64,000 nt of DNA from Candidatus Physcousia equi (lineage in GTDB: Bacteria; Bacteroidota; Bacteroidia; Bacteroidales; Bacteroidaceae). The notes beneath the pieces are model-generated. The model ran no database searches. It saw only the letters and a list, made by a program, of their open reading frames with translations, and had not been told where the DNA came from. Shown here in pieces: positions 48,440 to 57,149 of the stretch (positions are counted from its first letter, which is position 1; each line of letters begins with the position of its first letter). Location: contig JAGHUD010000059.1 of the NCBI GenBank assembly GCA_018065005.1, positions 1-64,000 on the forward strand, read 5' to 3'. The position numbers and the translations under genes were made by a program.

Positions 48440-50467
48440 ATGAGAAACTCTATTGAAGTATTAAACAAGGCAGCCGACAACATCCGCATCCTGGCAGTAG
48501 GTGCAGTTGAAAAGGCAAAAAGCGGTCATCCTGGTGGTTCGATGGGTGGCGCAGACTTTATCAACGTGCTCTATAGCGAGTATCTGAACCACGATCCAAA
48601 GAATCCCGAGTGGGTTGGTCGCGACCGTTTCTTCCTTGATCCAGGTCACATGGCACCCATGCTTTATGCTCAGTTGTGCTTAACCGGCAAGTACACGCTT
48701 GATGAATTGGCACAGTTGCGTCAGTGGGGATCACCCACCACAGGCCATCCTGAATACGAGGTTGCACGCGGTATAGAGAACACCTCCGGACCGTTAGGAC
48801 AAGGTCATGCCTATGCAGTTGGAGCTGCTATTGCCGCTAAGTTTTTGGCAGCTCACACAGGCAATCCGACTTTTTCTAAAGAGACCATCTACGCCTATAT
48901 CTCCGATGGTGGCATCCAGGAGGAAGTCAGCCAAGGAGCTGCGCGCATTGCAGGCTTACTTGGACTGGACAACCTTATCATGTTCTACGACTGCAACGAC
49001 ATCCAGCTCTCCACCGAGACAAAAGAGGTAATGAACGAAGACACTGCAGCCAAGTATCGTGCACAGGGTTGGGAAGTATTTGAAATCAATGGTAATGATG
49101 CAGCACAAATCCGTGCAGCCATTGAGAAAGCACAAGCAGTCAAGGGAAAGCCCACATTGATTATCGGCAAGTGCATTATGGGTAAAGGTGCATTGAAGGC
49201 CGATGGTAGTTCTTATGAGTACAGTTGCAAGACACACGGTGCCCCACTCGGTGGTGATGCCTACGTAAACACGATCAAGAACCTTGGCGGCGACCCAGAG
49301 AATCCATTCCAGATATATCCTGAAGTGCAGGAACTCTACGACAACCGCGCCAAAGAGCTTGAAACGATTTGTGGTGCCCGCTATGCAGAAGAGCAAGCGT
49401 GGGCTGAGGCAAATCCGGAGAAGGCAGCCCAGCAGGCAGAATGGTTCTCAGGCCAAGCCCCCAAAGTAGATTGGAGTTCGCTTGTGCAGAAGAACAACGA
49501 AGCAACCCGCACAGCCTCCGCCGCATGTTTAAGTATCTTAGCAAAACAGGTGCCCAACATGATATGTGCTTCAGCAGACCTCTCAAATTCAGATAAAACA
49601 GATGGATTCTTGAATGAAACCAAGGCACTGAAAGCGGGCGACTTCTCTGGCGCATTTTTACAGGCAGGTGTCGCAGAATTCACCATGGCATGCTGCTGTG
49701 TCGGCATGTCTCTCCATGGTGGTATTATTGCTGCTTGTGGCACCTTCTTTGTATTCTCACAGTACATGCTACCCGTTGTTCGTATGGCAGCATTGATGCA
49801 ACTTCCCGTCAAGTTCATCTGGACTCATGACGCATTCCGCGTAGGCGAGGATGGGCCAACCCACGAGCCAGTGGAGCATGAAGCACAAATACGTCTTATG
49901 GAGAAGCTCAAGCGTCACGATGGAAAAAATTCGTGCCTTGTTCTTCGTCCAGCCGATGTAAAAGAGACCTCGACAGCTTGGGCAATGGCCATGGAGAACA
50001 TGGAGAGTCCAACAGCCCTCATTCTCTCTCGCCAAGTCATCAACAACTTGCCAGAAGGAAACGACTACGAGCAAGCCCGTAAGGGAGGCTACATTGTAGC
50101 AGGCTCCGACGAGCACCCAGACGTTGTCTGCGTTGCCAATGGTTCGGAAGTGGCAACGCTCGTAAGCGGAGCAGAACTTCTTCGCAAAGATGGTGTAAAG
50201 GTTCGCATCGTGAGCGTGCCTTCGGAAGGTGTTTTCCGTTGTCAGAGCAAGGAGTATCAGCAGAGTATCGTTCCTTCTGGTGCAAAAGTATTTGGCATGA
50301 CAGCTGGTCTTCCCGTCAATCTTCAAGGTTTCCTTGTTGGTGCCGCACCTGAGTCCAAGGTATGGGGTCTTGAAAGTTTCGGTTTTTCTGCTCCCTACAA
50401 GGTGCTCGATGAAAAGCTCGGCTACACCGCCCAGAATGTATATGAACAAGTAAAGTCAATGCTCTAA
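48440..50467 (+). CDS. tkt: Transketolase
   Basis: Moves two-carbon units between sugar phosphates in the pentose phosphate pathway using thiamine diphosphate. 675 residues; motifs include KSGHPGGSMGGADF (substrate and TPP contact), the TPP-binding ISDGGIQEEVSQGAARIAG, GVAEFTMACCCVGMSLHGG (cofactor Glu) and HDAFRVGEDGPTHEPVEH (substrate His). The closest neighbour, rpiB, supplies ribose 5-phosphate isomerisation. Confidence 0.96.
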   Translation: MRNSIEVLNKAADNIRILAVGAVEKAKSGHPGGSMGGADFINVLYSEYLNHDPKNPEWVGRDRFFLDPGHMAPMLYAQLCLTGKYTLDELAQLRQWGSPTTGHPEYEVARGIENTSGPLGQGHAYAVGAAIAAKFLAAHTGNPTFSKETIYAYISDGGIQEEVSQGAARIAGLLGLDNLIMFYDCNDIQLSTETKEVMNEDTAAKYRAQGWEVFEINGNDAAQIRAAIEKAQAVKGKPTLIIGKCIMGKGALKADGSSYEYSCKTHGAPLGGDAYVNTIKNLGGDPENPFQIYPEVQELYDNRAKELETICGARYAEEQAWAEANPEKAAQQAEWFSGQAPKVDWSSLVQKNNEATRTASAACLSILAKQVPNMICASADLSNSDKTDGFLNETKALKAGDFSGAFLQAGVAEFTMACCCVGMSLHGGIIAACGTFFVFSQYMLPVVRMAALMQLPVKFIWTHDAFRVGEDGPTHEPVEHEAQIRLMEKLKRHDGKNSCLVLRPADVKETSTAWAMAMENMESPTALILSRQVINNLPEGNDYEQARKGGYIVAGSDEHPDVVCVANGSEVATLVSGAELLRKDGVKVRIVSVPSEGVFRCQSKEYQQSIVPSGAKVFGMTAGLPVNLQGFLVGAAPESKVWGLESFGFSAPYKVLDEKLGYTAQNVYEQVKSML

Positions 50468-50477
50468 GCCCTTCATA

Positions 50478-50506
50478 CCCCTCCTCAAAAGGGAGGGGCT
50501 TTTTTG
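50478..50506 (+). terminator. Terminator of transketolase
   Basis: CCCCTCC pairs with GGGAGGGG around an A-rich loop, followed by CTTTTTTG. Confidence 0.85.
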
Positions 50507-50693
50507 TACTATTCAGAACAGCTTTACTAATCAGAACATTTTGTACTAATCAGAACAGCTCGTACTAATCAGAACAGATTGTACTAATCAGAACAGCTTG
50601 TACTAATCAAAACAGATTGTACTAATCAGAACAGATTTACTAATCAGAACAGATTTACTAATCAGAACAGATTGTACTAATCAGAACAGATAG
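50507..50693. repeat. Ten tandem copies of a 19-nt unit before rpiB
   Basis: The unit TACTAATCAGAACAGATTG repeats about ten times with steps of 18-19 nt and few changes; most copies differ only in the last five bases or lose one base. The array starts right after the transketolase terminator and ends 5 nt before the rpiB ATG, so it makes up nearly all of the rpiB leader. It has no T-runs or stems of its own. Confidence 0.9.
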
Positions 50694-50698
50694 AGAAT

Positions 50699-51139
50699 AT
50701 GGAAATCAAGACAATAGGACTCGCCTCCGACCATGCCGCCTTTTCGCTCAAACAGTTTGTAAAGAAATACCTTGAGGAGAAAGGCATCACATACAAAGAC
50801 TATGGCACCCGAACCGAAGAGAGTTGCAACTATGCAACCTACGGCCACGCATTAGCAGAAGGCATCGAACAAGAAGAAGTAGAGATGGGCATAGCCATGT
50901 GTGGCAGTGGCGAAGGCATCTCAATGACGCTCAACAAGCATCAAGGTATTCGTGCGGGACTTGTATGGCGTCCGGATATTGCGCACCTCATCCGCGAGCA
51001 TAACAACGCGAATGTCATAGTGTTTCCCGGACGCTTCATGGACGAAGAGACCTGCCGCCAGTGTCTCGACGAATTCCTCAGTACAGACTTTGCAGGCGGA
51101 CGCCATTTGCAACGCATTGCAGACATCCCCGTCAAATAG
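50699..51139 (+). CDS. rpiB: Ribose-5-phosphate isomerase B
   Basis: Interconverts ribose and ribulose 5-phosphates. 146 residues. GLASDHAAFSLKQFVKKYL opens the protein, and the active-site Cys is in AMCGSGEGISMTLNKHQGIRAGL with NNANVIVFPGR near the end, as in RpiB. The ATG directly follows the 19-nt repeat array, so there is no room for a normal leader with an SD sequence. A strong terminator follows. Confidence 0.95.
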   Translation: MEIKTIGLASDHAAFSLKQFVKKYLEEKGITYKDYGTRTEESCNYATYGHALAEGIEQEEVEMGIAMCGSGEGISMTLNKHQGIRAGLVWRPDIAHLIREHNNANVIVFPGRFMDEETCRQCLDEFLSTDFAGGRHLQRIADIPVK

Positions 51140-51195
51140 AGATTGGGTCAAAACCTTCGGGTTACACATATTTCCCCCTCATGTTTTGCACAGCC

Positions 51196-51241
51196 AACGA
51201 GGAGATGACAGACGAAAGCATGTCATCTCCTCGTTTTTTTT
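51196..51241 (+). terminator. Terminator of rpiB
   Basis: A 15-bp perfect stem (51196-51210 with 51221-51235) ends in eight T residues. Confidence 0.9.
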
Positions 51242-51309
51242 ATGCCTACCGAACACACAAAAAGTCATAACGAAACAATAAAATAGCAATATGTCCGTTA
51301 TTAGATTGT

Positions 51310-52497
51310 ATGAAAACGAAAATATTCTATAAGAGAACGCTTTTAGCAATACTTCTGGTTCTATGCACGCTCAACGGCACAGCACAGGACAAGAAGAATA
51401 TGTTCAACCCAGTTAATTTTGCTGTAACCTCACTCGCCATTGCCCCAGATGCCCGAGCTGGTGCGATGGGCGACGTTGGTGTCGCCACGGAAGCCGATGC
51501 AAACTCTCAGTATTGGAACCCCGCCAAGTATCCCTTCAACATTGCGCGAGCAGGTGTCTCCGCCAGCTACACCCCTTGGCTGCGCAAGTTGGTGAACGAC
51601 ATCAATCTTGCCAACGTAGCAGGTTTCTATCGCATCGGCGACTACAGTGCGTTGAGTGCTTCACTGCGTTATTTCTCATTAGGCGAAGTCATGCTGAGCG
51701 AAGCCGAGAATGCCATGAGCATCCGCCCCTACGAATTTGCATTCGATGTAGGCTATAGCCGTATGCTGAGTGAATGCTTCTCAATGGGTGTGGCCATGCG
51801 TTTCATCTTCAGCGACATCACCTACGACTACACGGCAGAGTCCAGTGCTGGCAAAGCATTTGCAGCCGACATCTCAATGTACCGCAACGGTTATTTCATG
51901 ATGGGCAATCGTGAGTGCAGCCTCGGTTGGGGTATCAACCTAAGCAATATCGGTTCAAAGATATCCTATGGTGGAGACGACAACTCAGAATTCATCCCCA
52001 CCAACCTTCGTTTGGGTTTGAACCTCACCGTCCCCTTCAATGAATACAACAAATTCTCCGTTACGGCAGAGGCGAACAAATTGCTCGTGCCCACCTATCC
52101 CAAGCAAAACGAGGACGAAGCGGACAACGACTACAAGGATCGTCTTCAGCGCGACTACTACGACCTCTCCCCCATCACAGGAATCTTCAAATCGTTCTCC
52201 GACGCCCCTGGCGGTTTCAAGGAAGAGATGCAAGAGATCCAATGGAGTTTAGGTATGGAGTACACCTACAACGATCGCTTTATGCTGCGTGCAGGTTATC
52301 ACCATGAGACTGAAAACAAAGGTAACCGCAAGTACTTCACCGCAGGTGCAGGTTTCCACATGAGCATCTTCACCATCGATGCAGCATACGTGTTCTCAAC
52401 AAGCCAGACCAACCCGCTCGACCAGACCATGCGCTTCTCACTCTCCTTCGACCTCGATGGCATCAAGGACCTCTTCAGCACCAGCCGACGCCGCTAA
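51310..52497 (+). CDS. porV: PorV-like outer-membrane protein of the type IX secretion system
   Basis: PorV (LptO) is an outer-membrane barrel that carries type IX substrates from the translocon to the PorU sortase. A signal peptide (ends around LNGTAQ) is followed by FNPVNFAVTSLAIAPDARAGAMGDVGVATEADANSQYWNPAKYPF, the family hallmark (APDARAG-GDVGVAT). Barrel strands continue to FSLSFDLDGIKDLFSTSRRR. 395 residues. No other T9SS gene is in the window; their presence elsewhere is implied. ispF lies about 100 nt downstream and may be unrelated. Confidence 0.88.
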   Translation: MKTKIFYKRTLLAILLVLCTLNGTAQDKKNMFNPVNFAVTSLAIAPDARAGAMGDVGVATEADANSQYWNPAKYPFNIARAGVSASYTPWLRKLVNDINLANVAGFYRIGDYSALSASLRYFSLGEVMLSEAENAMSIRPYEFAFDVGYSRMLSECFSMGVAMRFIFSDITYDYTAESSAGKAFAADISMYRNGYFMMGNRECSLGWGINLSNIGSKISYGGDDNSEFIPTNLRLGLNLTVPFNEYNKFSVTAEANKLLVPTYPKQNEDEADNDYKDRLQRDYYDLSPITGIFKSFSDAPGGFKEEMQEIQWSLGMEYTYNDRFMLRAGYHHETENKGNRKYFTAGAGFHMSIFTIDAAYVFSTSQTNPLDQTMRFSLSFDLDGIKDLFSTSRRR

Positions 52498-52597
52498 TCG
52501 CGTGAAACCGTCAGGGTACGAGCATGGAATGCTGTAGATGTTAGTGTGGCTACATTCTTGATTATAATACTATGCGTCAAAGAAAAAGGAAGAAAAC

Positions 52598-53080
52598 ATG
52601 AAGACAAGAATAGGATTCGGATATGATGTGCATCGTTTAGTAGACGACCGTGCTCTTTGGCTCGGAGGCATAGAGATACCCCACACCCAAGGGCTCCTTG
52701 GCCACAGTGATGCAGATGTGCTCATCCATGCCATCTGCGATGCACTGCTTGGAGCAGCCAACATGCGTGACATAGGCTACCACTTCCCCGACAAGGACCC
52801 GAACTATAAAGGTGTTGACAGCAAGATACTCCTGCGCAAGACCATCGAACTCATCAGCACGAAAGGCTATCGTCTTGGCAACATCGACTGCACAGTATGC
52901 GCCGAGCAGCCCAAACTCAATCCTTACATCACGCAAATGCAGCAGACCTTGGCAGAAGTGATGCAAACAGAGCCAGAGAACATATCCATCAAGGCAACAA
53001 CAACCGAGCGTCTCGGCTTTACAGGTCGTGAAGAAGGCATATCAGCCTATGCCGTAGCGCTCATAGAAAAAGAGCGTTGA
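52598..53080 (+). CDS. ispF: 2-C-methyl-D-erythritol 2,4-cyclodiphosphate synthase
   Basis: MEP-pathway enzyme for isoprenoid precursors. 160 residues; metal site GYDVHRLV (Asp, His) and [33 protein letters not shown] (His, Asp) plus the C-terminal [19 protein letters not shown]. The gene shows no adjacent MEP partner; it follows porV and precedes a MORN-repeat gene by 46 nt. Confidence 0.96.
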   Translation: MKTRIGFGYDVHRLVDDRALWLGGIEIPHTQGLLGHSDADVLIHAICDALLGAANMRDIGYHFPDKDPNYKGVDSKILLRKTIELISTKGYRLGNIDCTVCAEQPKLNPYITQMQQTLAEVMQTEPENISIKATTTERLGFTGREEGISAYAVALIEKER

Positions 53081-53126
53081 TGCAAACTGTCAGGCAAGAA
53101 ACAATCAAGAAAAGACGTTCAAGAAG

Positions 53127-53786
53127 ATGAAGAGACACATTTACACCGCATTATACACGCTGCTGTTCTCTCTGTCCGCCACCGCACAAGAGACACTCTT
53201 GCAGAAATACGAATACGCGCCTCAGGCCTACCAAGAGGTATACATCGACATGATCGAGCACAATCCCTGCCGCACCATCACCACCTCAAATGGGCAATAT
53301 GTAGGTCAAGTAGACAGCAAAGGAGCCCTCTACGGCTACGGCATGTTCGTCAACAATGACGGTTCGCAAATCATCGGCCAGTTTCGCAATGGCAAACTAC
53401 TCTTCGGCATCTCGCTCACCGCAACGCGCGCCAATGTGGGAGGTACGGATTACTACGCCTCCTACAGTCTGAACACCGGTTTCATGGAGTACATCTATCG
53501 CGGAGTCGACAAGCAATCCACCAATGCCGAGGGGCTCTACGACTACGCCTTCGTCTCGCAGAAGTTCACCAACGGCGACCAGTACATCGGAGAGATCTAC
53601 AAGCGGCAGCGCCACGGCTACGGTGTCTACTACTATGCCGACGGAAGCATCTGGTTCGGTCCCTACAACAACGGAGTCCGCAAGGGCTATGGTGTTTACA
53701 TCAATGCCAAGAACGAACTCACGATAGGAGACTGGGATGGTGAAGATGTGCGCCGCAGCATACAAGTGAAGACATCCAAAAAGTAA
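53127..53786 (+). CDS. Exported MORN-repeat protein
   Basis: A signal peptide (MKRHIYTALYTLLFSLSATA) leads to a 200-residue protein with at least three MORN-type repeats: GYGMFVNNDGSQIIGQFRNG, YIGEIYKRQRHGYGVYYYADGS and WFGPYNNGVRKGYGVYIN. MORN repeats bind lipids or proteins; no enzymatic domain is present. The role is unknown. It shares a terminator with the convergent SPOR-domain gene. Confidence 0.8.
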   Translation: MKRHIYTALYTLLFSLSATAQETLLQKYEYAPQAYQEVYIDMIEHNPCRTITTSNGQYVGQVDSKGALYGYGMFVNNDGSQIIGQFRNGKLLFGISLTATRANVGGTDYYASYSLNTGFMEYIYRGVDKQSTNAEGLYDYAFVSQKFTNGDQYIGEIYKRQRHGYGVYYYADGSIWFGPYNNGVRKGYGVYINAKNELTIGDWDGEDVRRSIQVKTSKK

Positions 53787-53811
53787 ACCTGCAAGACACG
53801 CCATAAAACGG

Positions 53812-53850
53812 AATGGACAAGAGACGACACAGCCTCTTGTCCATTTTTTG
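53812..53850. terminator. Bidirectional terminator
   Basis: AATGGACAAGAG (53812-53823) pairs with CTCTTGTCCATT (53834-53845), followed by T-rich sequence, between the convergent MORN and SPOR genes. Confidence 0.85.
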
Positions 53851-53867
53851 TTTCTGCTTGTTCCAGA

Positions 53868-54365
53868 TTACTTGAACACATTCACTTTGCTTCTGACGAT
53901 GCTTGCACTGGTGAAAGCACCCGTGTTGCGAATCAAATGCAACATCTCGTTCGCTTCCTCACGCGTCTTATAGTCTCCCGCAGCACAAATCCAGTGAGGC
54001 GAGTTGAAGTAGACATAAGCATTAACCGAAGGGAAGTGCGTCTTGAATTTACGTGCCCAGTTCTTCACCATCGTCTTGTCCTTGGCGGTATTTCCTGCCA
54101 TGTAGATCTGCACGCGGTATCCCATGCCCTTATTGAAGCTACCACTCGTCTTTTCTGGATTGAGCACAGCATCCTGCAATTTGGTATGTGCGCTGTCCTT
54201 CGAGAGCGTCATGGGGCCGTTCACCAGTTCTTCCATTTCTATGTCCTGATGAACAATCACGGCAGCCCCCTTTCCGTTCTGTTGTTTGAGTTTGTCGGTA
54301 TACTTCTCCTGAGCGATCGCACAGAGAGGCATCATAAGAAGCAGTAGAAGGTAAAATCTCTTCAT
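53868..54365 (-). CDS. Exported SPOR-domain protein
   Basis: SPOR domains bind glycan strands lacking stem peptides, typically at division sites. Signal peptide MKRFYLLLLLMMPLCAIA; the C-terminal half has the SPOR pattern GYRVQIYMAGNTAKDKTMVKNWARKFKTHFP...YVYFNSPHWICAAGDYKTREEANEMLHLIR. 165 residues, in the neighbourhood of tpiA on the same strand, with its own promoter box. Confidence 0.88.
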   Translation of the reverse strand: MKRFYLLLLLMMPLCAIAQEKYTDKLKQQNGKGAAVIVHQDIEMEELVNGPMTLSKDSAHTKLQDAVLNPEKTSGSFNKGMGYRVQIYMAGNTAKDKTMVKNWARKFKTHFPSVNAYVYFNSPHWICAAGDYKTREEANEMLHLIRNTGAFTSASIVRSKVNVFK

Positions 54366-54382
54366 TGTTTGGTTGTTTGTAT

Positions 54383-54390
54383 CAAAGATA
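54383..54390 (-). promoter_or_regulatory. Promoter -7 box for the SPOR gene
   Basis: TATCTTTG on the minus strand, 18 nt before the ATG at 54365. The gene can therefore be expressed separately from tpiA. Confidence 0.5.
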
Positions 54391-54457
54391 CGGGTTGGGA
54401 GAGCGCGGCTAAGAAGATCCAGCCCTCCCCCAACCTATTTAATCAGCAAAGTGTGGA

Positions 54458-55216
54458 TTAGTTCCAAGCATCGATGATGCCCTTGAAGTCGGCGCACTTG
54501 AGCGCAGCACCACCGATGAGACCGCCGTCAACGTCGGGCTTAGAGAAGATCTCCTTAGCGTTGCTGGGCTTGCAGCTGCCACCATAGAGGATAGAGATTT
54601 CCTCAGCAGCCTGCTCGCCGAAGTTACCAGCAATGCAACCACGGATGAAGGCGTGCATGTCCTGAGCCTGTTCTGCCGTAGCGGTCTTGCCCGTACCGAT
54701 AGCCCAAACGGGTTCGTAGGCGAGGATGACATTTGAGAGTTCCTCAGCAGTGAGGTCGAAGAGGCTGTCAGCGAGCTGTGCACCCACCACCTCATTCTGC
54801 TTGTTTGCCTCACGCTCTTCGAGCACCTCACCGATGCAGAAGATCACCTTCAGTCCGTTAGCCAACGCAAGCTTGGTCTTCTCCTTCAAGATTTCAGCCG
54901 TTTCGCCATAGTAAGCACGACGCTCGCTGTGACCGAGGATGACGTACTGAGCGCCCGTGCTCTTCACCTGAGCAGCGCTAACTTCACCCGTATAGGCACC
55001 CTTCTCCTTGTCAGCGCAGTTCTCAGCACCGAGACCGATCACCGTACCTTCCGTGATGCCGGCAACGGTAGCGAGGTGGATAAAGGGAGTGCAGATGATG
55101 ACGTCGCAGTTAGGCTTTTCCTGTGCGAGTGCTTCCTTGAGTTCGTTTGCGAGAGCAACACCCTCCTGCAGGTTGAGGTTCATTTTCCAGTTACCTGCAA
55201 CAATTTTCTTTCTCAT
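54458..55216 (-). CDS. tpiA: Triosephosphate isomerase
   Basis: Glycolytic TIM-barrel enzyme. 252 residues with [12 protein letters not shown] (Asn, Lys), [10 protein letters not shown] (catalytic His in the ILGHSE segment), [17 protein letters not shown] (catalytic Glu; phosphate loop) and YGGSCKPSN. Last gene of the DUF1599-DoxX-tpiA run; the gap to DoxX is 43 nt. Confidence 0.97.
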   Translation of the reverse strand: MRKKIVAGNWKMNLNLQEGVALANELKEALAQEKPNCDVIICTPFIHLATVAGITEGTVIGLGAENCADKEKGAYTGEVSAAQVKSTGAQYVILGHSERRAYYGETAEILKEKTKLALANGLKVIFCIGEVLEEREANKQNEVVGAQLADSLFDLTAEELSNVILAYEPVWAIGTGKTATAEQAQDMHAFIRGCIAGNFGEQAAEEISILYGGSCKPSNAKEIFSKPDVDGGLIGGAALKCADFKGIIDAWN

Positions 55217-55259
55217 TGTCTTTTTTTGATTTTAAAGAGTTAAACAATATATATTGTCG

Positions 55260-56570
55260 TTATTCTACGTTTTCTTTATCCTGCAGAATATGCTTTCTGC
55301 GTTTTCTTCTACGGTTGAGCAAAATGGTCACCCACCACCAGATACGGTCGAGGAAAGTGACAACGACCAGTGGTATGATGAACCACAGGAGCAAGCGCAG
55401 CGAACGTTTAGCGTTGCCCGCCTCCTGCTCCTCGATGATGCCCGTTTCCGGTATGCGAGGCGACTCCTCATTGAGTTCGGGCATGTCGGTGTAGGGCCAT
55501 TTGGCGCGCACGGTGCCCTCCTCCAGCAGCAGCAGTCCCGGATTGCTTCTCACCATGGTCTTCAGCGTCAGTTCGTCCGTGTGACAGATGGGATATTCGG
55601 CACCTGTCAGGTCCATCCACCTCTTGATGTCTTCCTCGCTGCTGCTCGTGAGCATATAGAAGAGATAGTCGTGTGCCACGCAATAGTCATAGATGTTGTT
55701 ATAGGCATCCATGTGACCATCGTTCGCCTCTCTGAGCGACGGAGCCGCCAGGAGGAACACATATCCACGGTGCGCCAACACTCCTTCGGTGATGTCGTCT
55801 CCTTCGGGCAGAAGAAACATCTGAAAGTTGTCGATCTCAGGTTTCTCCACCTCGCCTATCTGCTCTGTTTTCGAATCAACAAACACCCAGGTGGAATCCG
55901 GATAATCCTCAAGCGAGAACCACCGCTGCTCACCGTCCTTCTCCATCAGGAAGGTCGTCACGAACTTAGCATCATCGCTTGTCTGCATCAGCGAAGGCAG
56001 ATGATTGCCCACTCGGAAGGGGCGGAAGTCCACCACGGGAAGTTTCCACAGTGCATGCAATGCCACACCCAGCGCAAAGAGTTGCGCAAAGATGAGCACG
56101 ATCCACTGCCTTCCTTCGCTGATGATGCGAAGTTCGAGTTTGTGATAGCGACAAATGACGAGCACCGCCAGCAGAAGCACAATGTTCTTCCAGAACGTCT
56201 GCCAGTTAGAGAGCACCACCGCATCGCCGAAACAGCCACAATCAGAGATAGGGTTGGCAATGGCGAGCCACAGGGTGATGAGGGTGAAGACGGCAGTGAA
56301 AGCCAGGGCAATGCGTGAGGTAGCCTTTCGGTAGATGCCGAAGAGCGTGCAAAACCCGATTCTGAATTCAAAGACCGCTAATGCAATGGAGAGGATGAGC
56401 GCCACCATCGACGGCATCAGATGTTCCACATGCAAGGCAGTGGCATAATCCTGAAGTTTGTATTCGGTGCCATGTGGGTCTATGACCTTGGTGATGCCCG
56501 AAAAGATAAATGCCACAGCCACGAGCAAGCGACAAATATTCACCCCTATCCACTGCAGTTTTCCTTTCAT
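55260..56570 (-). CDS. DoxX-family membrane protein with C-terminal domain (BT_3928-like)
   Basis: Residues ~10-170 form four to five helices of the DoxX/MauE fold, with FIFSGITKVIDPHGTEYKLQDY near the N-terminus and SDCGCFGDAV (a CxC-like pair) at about residue 117, a feature of MauE-type proteins linked to thiol chemistry. A ~230-residue soluble domain follows with a motif LLYMLTSSSEEDIKRWMDLTGAEYPICHTDE, which resembles a thioredoxin-like fold, then a final membrane helix. 436 residues. I recall the same gene beside tpiA in Bacteroides. Its start overlaps the DUF1599 stop by 4 nt. Function unproven; a redox role is an inference. Confidence 0.72.
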   Translation of the reverse strand: MKGKLQWIGVNICRLLVAVAFIFSGITKVIDPHGTEYKLQDYATALHVEHLMPSMVALILSIALAVFEFRIGFCTLFGIYRKATSRIALAFTAVFTLITLWLAIANPISDCGCFGDAVVLSNWQTFWKNIVLLLAVLVICRYHKLELRIISEGRQWIVLIFAQLFALGVALHALWKLPVVDFRPFRVGNHLPSLMQTSDDAKFVTTFLMEKDGEQRWFSLEDYPDSTWVFVDSKTEQIGEVEKPEIDNFQMFLLPEGDDITEGVLAHRGYVFLLAAPSLREANDGHMDAYNNIYDYCVAHDYLFYMLTSSSEEDIKRWMDLTGAEYPICHTDELTLKTMVRSNPGLLLLEEGTVRAKWPYTDMPELNEESPRIPETGIIEEQEAGNAKRSLRLLLWFIIPLVVVTFLDRIWWWVTILLNRRRKRRKHILQDKENVE

Positions 56571-57115
56571 GCCTCAGCCTGTTCGTTCAGTTTGATGACG
56601 CCAAATGCAGCATAGTTGAGCATATCCATGTAGTTGGCGTCAATGCCCTCCGACACGAGTGTGCTGCCTTCCAGTTCTTCAATCTGTTTCGTGCGGAAGA
56701 TTTTCATGAGGATGAGGTCGGTGTAGCTGCTGATGCGCATGGAGCGCCACGCCTCATCGTAGTCGTGATTCTTGCGCAGCATCAGTTGCAGGGCATCCTT
56801 GGCATGTCGGTCGTATGCCTCCATTGCCTCCTCCAAGGTCATATCATCTCCTTGATCAGCATATCCGAGTTCGAGTTGAATGAGTCCGATGATGGCGTAG
56901 TTGATGATGCCGACGAACTCAGGTCTGATGCCTTCGTCCACCATCGTCACCCCCTTCACCTCGATGCTGCGAATACGATTTGCCTTGATAAAGATTTGGT
57001 CGGTGACGCTGGACGTACGCATAATGCGCCATGCGGCTCCGTAGTCGTGTAGTTTCTTTTCGAAGAGCGCCCTGCACTCCTTCATCACCTCCAGGAATTG
57101 TTCTTCCGTCTGCAT
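56567..57115 (-). CDS. DUF1599 protein with internal duplication
   Basis: 182 residues from the ATG at 57115; a longer frame exists but begins in the M23 gene. Two similar halves are seen: FEKKLHDYGAAWRIMRTSSVTDQIFIKANRIRSIE and LRKNHDYDEAWRSMRISSYTDLILMKIFRTKQIE, each followed by a LVSEGI/MVDEGI segment. This is the DUF1599 layout (nucleotide modification-associated type), with a duplicated ~85-residue unit. Function is unknown. It overlaps DoxX by 4 nt and follows the M23 peptidase gene by 35 nt. Confidence 0.82.
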   Translation of the reverse strand: MQTEEQFLEVMKECRALFEKKLHDYGAAWRIMRTSSVTDQIFIKANRIRSIEVKGVTMVDEGIRPEFVGIINYAIIGLIQLELGYADQGDDMTLEEAMEAYDRHAKDALQLMLRKNHDYDEAWRSMRISSYTDLILMKIFRTKQIEELEGSTLVSEGIDANYMDMLNYAAFGVIKLNEQAEA

Positions 57116-57149
57116 GTGTGTGTGTGAGCAAATGATGTGTTTGATTAAC

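Noticed and set aside
50507..50693. 19-nt units as a CRISPR array
   Set aside because: The units abut with no unique spacers and no cas genes are in the window. The same applies to the 22-nt, 14-nt and 16-17-nt arrays.
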